Positions 52,031-59,928 of a stretch of 64,000 bases of DNA are shown piece by piece. Positions within the stretch are counted from its first letter, which is position 1. Each line of letters begins with the position of its first letter. Below the pieces are notes generated by a model that saw only the letters and a list, made by a program, of their open reading frames with translations, was not told where the DNA came from and did no database searches. The stretch lies in NCBI GenBank assembly GCA_944386555.1, contig CALXBN010000016.1, positions 1 to 64,000 on the forward strand, written 5' to 3'. The translations under genes and the position numbers were made by a program. Source of the DNA: an uncultured Ruthenibacterium sp. (GTDB lineage: Bacteria > Bacillota > Clostridia > Oscillospirales > Ruminococcaceae).

Positions 52031-52849
52031 TTACCCTTTGTATTGCTGCGCCAGAGTACGGGCCAGCATTTCCAGAGCAGGGTACTGGTTGGTCTCAGGG
52101 GCTTTGATCACGGCTTCCAGCAGGCGCTGGCGCACCCAGGCGGCCTTTTTGTCCCGGATGCCCAGCACGGCCAGCTGGCCGGTGCTGATGGCCAGCTCCC
52201 GCATGCGGTAGGGTTCGCCTGAACGGTACAGCTTGTCATACAGCTCTGCCTGGCCGTTCCAGCGGGGGTCGTGCAGGGCGAAGGTACAGGCCGCGGCGGG
52301 GTAGTCAACCTCTGGCAGGCGGCACAGCAGTTCTTTCAGTTCCAGCACAGTGGCGGGCAGCTGCTTGAGGGTGCTCAGGCTATCCAGGGCGGACAGGGCG
52401 CCTGCAAAGGTATCGGAAAAGCCCAGCTGGCCGCACACCACGGCGTAGTTGGCGCCCAGCATGTGCAGCAGGCTCCACCAGCGGGTCTCCATGGTGCAGG
52501 GCACGTCGTTCAGCAGGTGCAGGCAGGGGGCCGGCCCTTTCAGGCCAAAGGGCTCCAGCACGCCGTAATTCAGCAGCGGGGCCACGGCTTCGGGCCGCTG
52601 GCTCAGCAGGATATTCTGCAGTGCACTGCGGAAGATGCCGGCGGGCAGCCGGCGCACGCCGTCCAGGTTGTCCATGGCGGCCATGTACGTGTCGGCTTCC
52701 ACAGGGCAGCCTTTGGCGGCGGCCGCTACGAACAGCGCCAGCACCCGGGCGGGGGCTTCGCGGTAATATTTTGAAAGATCGGGCACCACGCAGCGCAGCA
52801 CGCCCTGCTCCATGGTATATTCCGGCGCCCGGTTCTCCTGGTTCTCCAT
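52031..52849 (-). CDS. Orphan protein resembling the C-terminal body of CCA-adding enzymes
   Basis: 272 residues, all-helical. The last 70 residues (YRMRELAISTGQLAVLGIRDKKAAWVRQ with RLLEAVI and the NQYPALE that follows) echo the tail of tRNA nucleotidyltransferases (LAIxGxDLxxLG, xIGxxLxxLLexVi). The N-terminal nucleotidyltransferase head (GGxxRD, DxD) is absent and nothing upstream could encode it. So it may be a degenerate or repurposed tRNA-binding body; the resemblance is moderate. Own extended -10 promoter and strong terminator. Confidence 0.6.
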   Translation of the reverse strand: MENQENRAPEYTMEQGVLRCVVPDLSKYYREAPARVLALFVAAAAKGCPVEADTYMAAMDNLDGVRRLPAGIFRSALQNILLSQRPEAVAPLLNYGVLEPFGLKGPAPCLHLLNDVPCTMETRWWSLLHMLGANYAVVCGQLGFSDTFAGALSALDSLSTLKQLPATVLELKELLCRLPEVDYPAAACTFALHDPRWNGQAELYDKLYRSGEPYRMRELAISTGQLAVLGIRDKKAAWVRQRLLEAVIKAPETNQYPALEMLARTLAQQYKG

Positions 52850-52884
52850 GATGACAACGCTCCTTCTCGCGGGTTCTTCCTTCT

Positions 52885-52893
52885 ATTATATCA
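52885..52893 (-). promoter_or_regulatory. Extended -10 promoter of the gene at 52031
   Basis: On the minus strand TG-A-TATAAT (52885-52893); no good -35 box. Divergent with the murC promoter. Confidence 0.6.
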
Positions 52894-52910
52894 AATTTGC
52901 GCCGCAATTG

Positions 52911-52939
52911 TTTATTTTTCCATGAAAAAATTATATAAT
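52911..52939 (+). promoter_or_regulatory. Promoter candidate of murC
   Basis: Weak TTTATT (52911-52916), 17-base spacer and consensus TATAAT (52934-52939). Confidence 0.5.
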
Positions 52940-52999
52940 AAGATGGAAATAAGCGCAAGGCCCCCGTGCCGGGAGTTGCCTTGGGAAAGAGTGGACAGA

Positions 53000-54394
53000 A
53001 TGAACGGATTTGAGAGCAACCTGCTGGACGGCAAAACGCGTCTGCATTTTGTGGGGATCGGCGGCAGCGGCATGTTCCCCCTGGTGCAGATCCTCCACGC
53101 CGTGGGCTATGAGATCACCGGCTCGGATGCGGGGGAAGGCGATATTGTGGACCGGGAGCGTGCCATGGGCATCCCCGTGTACCGGGGCCATGCGGCCGAA
53201 AATGTGCACGGGACCCAGCTGGTGGTGTACACGGCGGCCATCCTGCCGGGAAACCCGGAGCTGGCCGAGGCCCGGCGCCTGGGGATTCCCTGTGTGGAAC
53301 GCAGTGTGCTGCTGGGTTATGTGGCCAATACCTATCCGCGGCCGGTGTGCATTGCGGGCACCCACGGCAAAACCACAACCACTGCGATGCTGACCCAGGT
53401 CATGGTGCAGGCCGGCACGGATCCCGCCGCCGTCATCGGCGGCAAGCTGCCCCTGCTGGACGCCTATGGCCGCTACGGCGCCGGGCGGGAGATCATTGTG
53501 GAAGCCTGTGAATACCACAACACATTCCTGCACCTGGTGCCCTATCTGTCGGTGATCCTGAACATCGACGACGACCATTTGGAGTTCTTCGGCTCCATGG
53601 AGAACCTGAAGGCGGCATTCCGGCGCTTTGCGCTGCTGACCCAGAACACGGTGGTGGCCAACCTGGACGATGCCAATACCCTGGAGGCGGTGCGGGATGT
53701 GGACCGGCACATGGTCACCTTCGGCATCGAATCCACCGCCGATGTGCGGGCCGTGAACGTGGCCGAGTACCGCCCCTCCTTCTATGCCTTCGATGTGCAG
53801 GTGCAGGGGGCAAAAGGCGTGCACATCCGCCTGGGTGTGCCCGGCCGGCACAACGTGTACAATGCCCTGGCGGCCTATGTGTGTGCCACCATGTGCGGCT
53901 GCACGCCGGAGCAGTGCGCCGCCGGCATCGAGGCGTTCCGGGGCGCGGGGCGCCGGTTCGAGTTCCTGGGGGAGGTAAACGGCGTCACCATCGCCGACGA
54001 CTATGCTCACCACCCCACGGAACTGGAGGCTACACTGAAGGCAGCCAAGGCGATGGATTACAAGCAGGTGTGGGCGGTGTTCCAGCCCTTTACCTACTCC
54101 CGGACCCAGATGCTGATGGAGGATTTTGCCCGGGTGCTGCCGCTGGCAGACCATGTGGTTCTGACGGAGATCATGGGCAGCCGAGAACGGGCCGAAGACT
54201 ATACCGTGCGCACGGCCGATTTGGCGGCCCGCATACCGGGAAGCGTGTGGTTCCAGACTTTCGGCCAGGTGGCAGACTATGTGCTGGCCCATGCCCGGCC
54301 CGGAGATCTGGTGATCACCCTGGGCTGCGGCGACATTTATAAAGCGGCGCGGCTGATGATGCAGAAGGGCGCGGAAAAGGCGCAGCAGGCCTGA
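53000..54394 (+). CDS. murC: MurC, UDP-N-acetylmuramate--L-alanine ligase
   Basis: 464 residues, full length. LHFVGIGGSGM (UDP-binding Rossmann), CIAGTHGKTTTTAML (ATP P-loop), VEACEYHNTFLHL, NIDDDHLEFFG, GRHNVYNALAA and DDYAHHPTELEATL are diagnostic of MurC. It adds L-Ala to UDP-MurNAc in the cytoplasm. The ribosome site is weak (GGAAAGAG); the frame is open further upstream, and ATG 53000 gives the normal N-terminus. Single-gene unit, away from other mur genes. Confidence 0.95.
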   Translation: MNGFESNLLDGKTRLHFVGIGGSGMFPLVQILHAVGYEITGSDAGEGDIVDRERAMGIPVYRGHAAENVHGTQLVVYTAAILPGNPELAEARRLGIPCVERSVLLGYVANTYPRPVCIAGTHGKTTTTAMLTQVMVQAGTDPAAVIGGKLPLLDAYGRYGAGREIIVEACEYHNTFLHLVPYLSVILNIDDDHLEFFGSMENLKAAFRRFALLTQNTVVANLDDANTLEAVRDVDRHMVTFGIESTADVRAVNVAEYRPSFYAFDVQVQGAKGVHIRLGVPGRHNVYNALAAYVCATMCGCTPEQCAAGIEAFRGAGRRFEFLGEVNGVTIADDYAHHPTELEATLKAAKAMDYKQVWAVFQPFTYSRTQMLMEDFARVLPLADHVVLTEIMGSRERAEDYTVRTADLAARIPGSVWFQTFGQVADYVLAHARPGDLVITLGCGDIYKAARLMMQKGAEKAQQA

Positions 54395-54414
54395 ACGGCG
54401 GCATTGCATCGCCT

Positions 54415-54448
54415 GCGGCGGGGATCGCAAGATCCCCGCCGCTTTTTT
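54415..54448 (+). terminator. Rho-independent terminator of murC
   Basis: Perfect 12-bp stem (54415-54426 with 54431-54442), GCAA tetraloop, six Ts. Confidence 0.93.
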
Positions 54449-54681
54449 GTTTCGCCGGGCACGGCGATATTTGCCCGGGACGCCGTGCATCCTGTCCGCC
54501 TGCAGCAGAGGAAACAAGCCGGTGCGTACTTCCCGGTATGAAGCCGGGCCGGCCATCTCGGCCGGCAAAGCGGTATTTTGCGGTGTGACAGCTCTTCATT
54601 TCGCCAAAAATAGAAGAAAAAGGCAGATATGGAAAAAGTTGACTTCAATTTGTCATCAAATCGACAAGATTTTCGTCATTG

Positions 54682-54695
54682 TGCAAACCTTTGCA
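54682..54695. promoter_or_regulatory. Operator candidate 1, TGCAAACCTTTGCA
   Basis: Palindrome of the form TGCAA-N4-TTGCA, 42 bases upstream of the -35 box. Same half-sites and spacing as the site at 54838-54851. Confidence 0.55.
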
Positions 54696-54736
54696 TACAA
54701 AATTTTGTCAAAAAACACGAATTTCAGGGGAGGGGA

Positions 54737-54765
54737 TTGACATCTAATTCACGCAGATGTATGCT
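54737..54765 (+). promoter_or_regulatory. Promoter of the LIV/dehydratase operon
   Basis: Consensus TTGACA (54737-54742), 17-base spacer and TATGCT (54760-54765). The leader to the first ATG is about 170 bases. Confidence 0.65.
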
Positions 54766-54834
54766 TTAGTCAGAAATTTCGAAGATTGAGCAGCATAATT
54801 TGCGCAAAATGCTCGAATTTTTTTATTTCACAAG

Positions 54835-54854
54835 TTCTGCAATCGTTTGCAGAA
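54835..54854. promoter_or_regulatory. Operator candidate 2, LacI-type palindrome with central CG
   Basis: Perfect 8-4-8 inverted repeat TTCTGCAA-TCGT-TTGCAGAA in the leader. The core TGCAATCGTTTGCA has the central CG and TG..CA ends of LacI/GalR (and CcpA cre) sites. The AATCGTTT core recurs 13 bases downstream (54854-54861). The LacI-type repressor encoded at 61638 is the likely binder. Confidence 0.6.
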
Positions 54855-54939
54855 ATCGTTTCAGGGCAATGGCCCCCCGTTTTCAGGCTTATTGCCGGCC
54901 TGTCCGGCGATAAATATATCAAAGAAGGAGACTGAAACC

Positions 54940-56157
54940 ATGAAGAAGATCCTTGCAATCACCCTGGCGCTTGTCATGGCCTTCAGCCTGGTCGCGTGCG
55001 GCGGCTCTACCAGCAGCAGCACTCCGGCCAGCACGGCTGAACCTGCAAGCACCCCTGCCAGCGCCTCTGAAGCGGGCAGTGAAACCTCCGAGGGCGGCGA
55101 GATCCTGATCGGCTGCCTGCAGGACATCACCGGCGCCACTTCCGCTCTGGGTATGTCTGTTCAGGCAGGCGCACAGGCGGCTGTTGACGAGATCAACGCC
55201 AACGGCGGCATCAACGGCAAAACCCTGGTGATGAACACCTACGACACCCGCGGCGACGTGACCGAGGCTGTGAACGCCTATATCACCGCCGTGACGGTGG
55301 ATGAGGTTTCCCTGATCATCGGGCCTCCCGTTGCCAATATCGCCAACGCGATCAAGGAGACCAGCGAAGAGTATGATGTGCCCGTTCTGGGCTTCGCGCT
55401 GGATCCCACCTGCCAGCTGAAGGACGACGGCACCCCCTATAAGAATATGTTCTGCTTCCAGCCCAGCGCCACCGACCAGGGCAAGATCATGGCGGCCTTC
55501 GCCGTGCAGAACGGCCTGGAGACCTTCGGCATCCTGTACAACCAGGAGAACAGCTACTCCCTGAGCCTGCTGGATCCGTTCACCGATGAGCTGGCCGCTG
55601 AGGGCATCACCGTGGACGAGAGCCTGATCGTTCCCTACGGCTCTTCCGACACCGACTATCGCACCCTGCTGCAGCCCATCGTGTCTGCCGGCGTGGACGC
55701 CATCTACTGCCCGAACTACACCCAGGAGCTGGTGGCCATTGTGACCGCCGCCACTGAGCTGGGCTATGAGGGCAAGATCGTCTGCGGCCTGGACGCCGCC
55801 CCGTCCTTCAACACCACTTACGGCGGCGACTGCTCCAACGTGTACTACATCAACAACATCAACACCGACGACCCCACCACCGCTGAGATGGCGGCCTCCG
55901 TGGAGGATTCCGTCAGCGCCGTGAACAAGTACTTCCTGGGCTACGACGTTGTGATGATTGCCAAGCAGTGCATCGAAGAGGCCGGCCTGGACGACCCCGC
56001 CGCGCTGCTGAGCGCCATCGAGAACGTGGCCGATTATGAGGGCCTGACCGGCAAGATCACCATTGACCCGGCCACCCACATGCCCAAGGACATGGCCATG
56101 TTCATGTACACCTACGACAACCAGACCCCTGTGATGCTGGGCGAGTTCGCCGGCTGA
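54940..56157 (+). CDS. livJ: ABC transporter substrate-binding lipoprotein, LivJ-type
   Basis: 405 residues. Signal peptide with lipobox LVACGG (lipidated C20), a Ser/Thr/Ala/Glu-rich linker, then a type I periplasmic binding fold (ILIGCLQDITGATSALGMSVQAG without its start, EINANGGINGKTLVMNTYD, YAIDP-like GYDVVMIAKQCIEEAG). Family members bind branched-chain or other amino acids, amides, urea or aromatic acids. AAGGAG precedes the ATG. The operon context (dehydratase, ene-reductase, LacI) suggests a ligand other than leucine/isoleucine/valine. Confidence 0.92.
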   Translation: MKKILAITLALVMAFSLVACGGSTSSSTPASTAEPASTPASASEAGSETSEGGEILIGCLQDITGATSALGMSVQAGAQAAVDEINANGGINGKTLVMNTYDTRGDVTEAVNAYITAVTVDEVSLIIGPPVANIANAIKETSEEYDVPVLGFALDPTCQLKDDGTPYKNMFCFQPSATDQGKIMAAFAVQNGLETFGILYNQENSYSLSLLDPFTDELAAEGITVDESLIVPYGSSDTDYRTLLQPIVSAGVDAIYCPNYTQELVAIVTAATELGYEGKIVCGLDAAPSFNTTYGGDCSNVYYINNINTDDPTTAEMAASVEDSVSAVNKYFLGYDVVMIAKQCIEEAGLDDPAALLSAIENVADYEGLTGKITIDPATHMPKDMAMFMYTYDNQTPVMLGEFAG

Positions 56158-56190
56158 GCGGTGTGTTCTGCTTGATTCCAGAGCTGTGAC

Positions 56191-56239
56191 AAAATGGGTC
56201 CCCATTGCGGATGCCCTGCGATGGGGGCCCATTTTATGA
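56191..56239 (+). terminator. Partial terminator between livJ and livH
   Basis: 15-bp stem with one G-U pair (56191-56205 with 56221-56235), 15-base loop, then ATGATTTTC after the paired TTTT. Likely lets only part of the transcripts continue, giving more binding protein than permease. Confidence 0.75.
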
Positions 56240-56258
56240 TTTTCGAGGAGGCACCCAC

Positions 56259-57131
56259 ATGTCGCTGCAAATCTTGCTCAACGGCCTGGCGACCGGCTCC
56301 ATTTATGCGTTGATCGCCACGGGCTTTGCGCTCATCTTCAATGTGCTGAAGTTTTCCAACTTTTCCCACGGCGCCACGATGACCGCGGCCGCGTTCGCCG
56401 CATATTTCCTGGTTTCAGCCAACGGGGCCGGGCTGGCTGCCACCCTGGCCGTGGCTGGGATCGCGGGTGCGGCCATCGCCCTGTTCGGCGAATTCGTCGG
56501 TTTCCGGCGCATCACGCTGAACCATTCGTCTTCCACCTATTTCTTTGTGTCCTCCATCACGCTGGGCACGCTGTACGAGGGGCTGGTCACTGTCAAGGTG
56601 GGCTCCAACTTCTATAATTTCCCGCGTTTCTTCACCAATCCCACCATCAATTTGGGGGACTTTGTCATCTCCACCAGTGACATCATGATGTTTACCATCA
56701 GCATGGTGGCGCTGATCATTCTGGCCTATGTGATTCAGAAAACTCGCCTGGGACGCGCCCTGCGCGCCGTTTCCTTCGACCGTGACACCGCTCAGCTGAT
56801 GGGTATTGATTCCACCCGGATCATTCAGTTGACCTTTGTGATCAGCGGTGTTCTGGCGGGCATCGCAGGTGTGTTCCTAGGTATCAAATACACGCTGTAT
56901 CCCACGCTGGGCAGCCTGGTGGTCAAGGGCTTTATCGCCTCGGTTATCGGCGGCCTGGGCAGCCTGACGGGCGCTGTCATCGGCGCGGTGCTGCTGGGTG
57001 TGGTAGAGACCATCCTGCTGAGCGTACTGGGATCGGGCTATTCCACCATTGCCACGTTTGCCATCATGCTGGTGTTCCTGCTGCTTCGTCCCCAGGGCAT
57101 TGCCGGCAGCAACGTACAGGAAAAAGCGTAA
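56259..57131 (+). CDS. livH: ABC transporter permease, LivH-type
   Basis: 290 residues, about eight membrane helices. LLNGLATGSIYALIATGFAL and FSHGATM are the LivH opening; GIKYTLYPTLGSLVVKGFIASVIGGLGS (shown partly: LGSLVVKGFIASVIGGLGS) is the conserved permease loop that contacts the ATPases. GAGGAGG upstream. Confidence 0.93.
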   Translation: MSLQILLNGLATGSIYALIATGFALIFNVLKFSNFSHGATMTAAAFAAYFLVSANGAGLAATLAVAGIAGAAIALFGEFVGFRRITLNHSSSTYFFVSSITLGTLYEGLVTVKVGSNFYNFPRFFTNPTINLGDFVISTSDIMMFTISMVALIILAYVIQKTRLGRALRAVSFDRDTAQLMGIDSTRIIQLTFVISGVLAGIAGVFLGIKYTLYPTLGSLVVKGFIASVIGGLGSLTGAVIGAVLLGVVETILLSVLGSGYSTIATFAIMLVFLLLRPQGIAGSNVQEKA

Positions 57132-57145
57132 GGAGGGAATTGAAT

Positions 57146-58036
57146 ATGGCACTTTTGACAAACGTCCTTACGCAGGTGTTCATCACGCTGATTTCCGTGG
57201 CAGGCGTTTACGTGCTCACGGGCCTGACAGGCATGTTCAGCCTGGGCCAGGCGGCCTTTATGGCCATCGGCTCTTACGCTTCGGGTATTTTTGTGGTAAA
57301 ATTAGGTATGCCCCTTGTTCCGGCCATTATTCTTGCTGTTTTGCTTGCCGTGGTGGTGGGCTACCTCATCGGCTATCCGGTGGTGCGCCTGCGCAGGGAC
57401 TATATCTCCCTGGTGACCCTGGGCTTCGGCGAGGCTATTGCCGCTCTGCTGACGCGTATGACCAGCCTCACCGGCGGCGCCTCGGGCTTCACGGGCATCC
57501 CCCGCAGAACCACGCTTGCCATTGCGGCCGTCTCGGCCATTCTGGCGGTGGCGCTGGTGGCTTTCTTCAAATCCAGCAAGTACGGGCGCCAATGTATCGC
57601 CCTGCGGGGCGATGAACTGGCCGCCAAAGCCATGGGCATCAATGTGATCCGGGTGAAGATGACCGCATTCCTGCTGAGCGTGGCGCTGACAGCCTATTCC
57701 GGCTGCCTGTACGCCTTCTACATGACCTATGTGGACCCCAACGGCTTCGACTGGAAAAAGAGCGCCGACTGGGTCATCATGGTGTTCTTCGGCGGCGTGA
57801 ACAGCCTCACCGGCTCTACGCTGGGCGCGTTCATCCTTTCTGCGCTGCCGCAGGTGCTGCGCGGGCTGCAGAACTATCGTTACGTTATTTATGCGGTGCT
57901 GGTGCTGCTGATCATCAACTTCAAGCCCTCCGGCCTGCTGGGCGAATGGGAGCTGACGCCCCGCAACATCAAGCGCACGTGGAACGGCCTGCGGGCCAAG
58001 CTGTCCGGTAAAGCCGGAAAGAAGGAGGGGCACTGA
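57146..58036 (+). CDS. livM: ABC transporter permease, LivM-type
   Basis: 296 residues, about nine helices. LTGLTGMFSLGQAAFMAIGSY and FGEAIAALLTRMTSLTGGASG are LivM hallmarks, GDELAAKAMGINVIRVKM is the ATPase-coupling loop. AGGAGGG 8 bases before ATG (an in-frame TTG lies 2 codons upstream). Its stop overlaps livG (ATGA). Confidence 0.93.
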   Translation: MALLTNVLTQVFITLISVAGVYVLTGLTGMFSLGQAAFMAIGSYASGIFVVKLGMPLVPAIILAVLLAVVVGYLIGYPVVRLRRDYISLVTLGFGEAIAALLTRMTSLTGGASGFTGIPRRTTLAIAAVSAILAVALVAFFKSSKYGRQCIALRGDELAAKAMGINVIRVKMTAFLLSVALTAYSGCLYAFYMTYVDPNGFDWKKSADWVIMVFFGGVNSLTGSTLGAFILSALPQVLRGLQNYRYVIYAVLVLLIINFKPSGLLGEWELTPRNIKRTWNGLRAKLSGKAGKKEGH

Positions 58037-58800
58037 TGGCACTGCTGGAAGTCAACCACATTTATAAAAGTTTCGGCGGCGTCAAGGCCATTCAGGATTT
58101 TTCCATCCAGGCCAACGCCGGCGAGATCCATGGCATCATCGGCCCCAACGGCGCCGGTAAAACCACCATTTTCAACGTGATCTCCGGCGTGTATCCTGCC
58201 GACCAGGGCACTGTGGTACTGGATGGCAAGGATATCACCAAAATGGAACAGTACAAGATCACCCGCCTGGGGCTGGGCCGCACGTTCCAGAACATCCGTC
58301 TGTTCAAAGGCCTGACGGTGGAGGAGAACGTGATGTGCGCCTTTGACCCCCAGAGCAAATACACTGTGCTGGGCGGGCTGCTGCCCACGCCCAAGCGCTT
58401 TGCCGAGGAAAAACGCGGCCGGGAGCTGTGCCGCAAATATCTGCAGGTGGTTGGGATGCAGGATTACCTGAACGAGCGGCCCGAAAACCTGTCTTACGGC
58501 ATGCAGCGGCGCATTGAGATTGCCCGCGCGTTGATGTGCGAGCCCAAGGTGCTGCTGCTGGACGAGCCCGCCGCCGGCCTGAATCCCACCGAGGTGGGCG
58601 AGCTGACCGAACTGATCCGGCGCATCTCCAAGGAGATCGGCTTTGCCATCCTGCTGATCGAGCACAGGCTGGAGCTGGTGATGAGCATCTCCCATATCAT
58701 CCATGTGCAGAACTTCGGCAAAACCATTGCAGTGGGCACCCCCGCCGAGGTGCAGCACAACCCCGAAGTGATCGAGGCCTATCTGGGCAAGGAGGAATGA
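58036..58800 (+). CDS. livG: ABC transporter ATP-binding protein, LivG-type
   Basis: 254 residues. Walker A GPNGAGKTT, Q-loop GRTFQNIRLF, signature LSYGMQRRIEIARAL, Walker B LLLDEPAAGLNPTE, H-loop IEHRLELV, and the C-terminal BCA_ABC_TP_C tail AEVQHNPEVIEAYLGKE. Works as a heterodimer with LivF. Confidence 0.94.
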   Translation: MALLEVNHIYKSFGGVKAIQDFSIQANAGEIHGIIGPNGAGKTTIFNVISGVYPADQGTVVLDGKDITKMEQYKITRLGLGRTFQNIRLFKGLTVEENVMCAFDPQSKYTVLGGLLPTPKRFAEEKRGRELCRKYLQVVGMQDYLNERPENLSYGMQRRIEIARALMCEPKVLLLDEPAAGLNPTEVGELTELIRRISKEIGFAILLIEHRLELVMSISHIIHVQNFGKTIAVGTPAEVQHNPEVIEAYLGKEE

Positions 58801-58802
58801 GT

Positions 58803-59510
58803 ATGGAACCGATGCTGAAAGTGACGGACCTGCGGGTGAATTACGGCCACATCGAGGCGCTGCGCGGCGTGAGCATTGAAGTGCAGAAAGGGCAGATCGT
58901 GTCCATCATCGGCGCCAACGGCGCAGGCAAAAGCACACTGCTGCGCACCATCTCCGGCCTGGTGAAGTCCCTGGGCGGCAAGGTGGAGTTCGAGGGCGAG
59001 GCCCTGCCCGCCAAACCCAGCAAGATCGTGGCCAAGGGCGTGGTGCATGTGCCCGAGGGCCGCAAGACCTTCTCGGGGCTGACCATCCGGGACAACCTGC
59101 TGGTGGGCGGCTATTTGTATAAGGGCAAGGATCTGGAAAAGGACCTGGAGGAGCAGTACAGCCTGTTCCCCATCCTGCGCGAGCGCAAAGACCAGTTTGC
59201 GGGCACACTGTCCGGCGGCGAACAGCAGATGCTGGCCGTGGCCCGCGGCTTGATGAGCCGGCCCAAGATCCTGCTGCTGGACGAGCCCAGCATGGGCCTG
59301 GCGCCGCTGATCGTCAACCAGATTTACGACCTGATCCGCCAGATCCGGGACCGGGGCATTACCGTATTGCTGGTGGAGCAGAACGCCCGCAAGGCGCTGG
59401 GCATCTGCGACTACGCCTATGTGCTGGAGAACGGTGTGATCAACCTGTCGGGCACCGGCGATGAGCTGCTGCGCTCGGACGCTGTGCGCAAGGCGTACCT
59501 GGGAGGTTGA
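58803..59510 (+). CDS. livF: ABC transporter ATP-binding protein, LivF-type
   Basis: 235 residues. Walker A GANGAGKST, signature LSGGEQQMLAVARGL, Walker B LLLDEPSMGLAPL, H-loop VEQNARKAL. The GGAGG ribosome site lies in the last codons of livG; an ATG at 58797 is only one base from it, so 58803 is preferred. The next gene starts 4 bases after its stop. Confidence 0.94.
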   Translation: MEPMLKVTDLRVNYGHIEALRGVSIEVQKGQIVSIIGANGAGKSTLLRTISGLVKSLGGKVEFEGEALPAKPSKIVAKGVVHVPEGRKTFSGLTIRDNLLVGGYLYKGKDLEKDLEEQYSLFPILRERKDQFAGTLSGGEQQMLAVARGLMSRPKILLLDEPSMGLAPLIVNQIYDLIRQIRDRGITVLLVEQNARKALGICDYAYVLENGVINLSGTGDELLRSDAVRKAYLGG

Positions 59511-59514
59511 TGCC

Positions 59515-59877
59515 ATGGCCTACACACCGGATTTTGAAATTGTACACCTGGGTGTGAACTGTGCGGACGGCGCCGAGGCCGAGGCATGCGCCGCCCGTTT
59601 CGCGGCTCTGTTCGGCCTGGCGGTGCACCCGGAAAAAGGCCTGCCCGACGCGCGCTTTACCGGCACGCAGATCGAATGGATGAAAGGCCCCGGCCGGGGC
59701 ACCCACGGGCACATTGCCCTGGCCACGGCCGATTTGCCCGCCGCCCGGGCCTATTTGGAAGAAAAGGGCTTCGCCTTTGATGATGCCAGCGCCAAGTATT
59801 TTCCGGACGGGCGCATCCTGGTGATCTACGCCAAAGAGGAGATCGGCGGCTTTGCCGTCCATCTGATGCAGAAGTGA
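59515..59877 (+). CDS. VOC-fold (glyoxalase/bleomycin-resistance-like) protein
   Basis: 120 residues, a single VOC domain: EIVHLGVNCADGAEAEACAA at the start (His ligand), THGHIALATADLPAARAYLE (second half) and IGGFAVHLMQK (last ligands). Similar short VOC domains are found fused to or beside KDPG-aldolase-type enzymes in clostridial sugar-acid loci. Start lies 4 bases after livF with GGGAGG overlapping that stop, so the transporter and catabolic genes are one operon. Confidence 0.82.
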   Translation: MAYTPDFEIVHLGVNCADGAEAEACAARFAALFGLAVHPEKGLPDARFTGTQIEWMKGPGRGTHGHIALATADLPAARAYLEEKGFAFDDASAKYFPDGRILVIYAKEEIGGFAVHLMQK

Positions 59878-59928
59878 GATTCGGACGCCGCCCGGCGCGG
59901 CGCCGCGAGGAAAGAAAGAGGGATAACT

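Larger units (their letters stand above)
54395..54939. other. AT-rich control region of the LIV/dehydratase operon
   Basis: 545 bases without a gene. After the murC terminator comes a strikingly AT-rich stretch (about 54590-54880) holding a palindrome (54682-54695), several TTTGTCA/TTCGTCA words, a promoter (54737-54765), a second palindrome (54835-54854) and the leader of the ABC operon. Confidence 0.7.
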
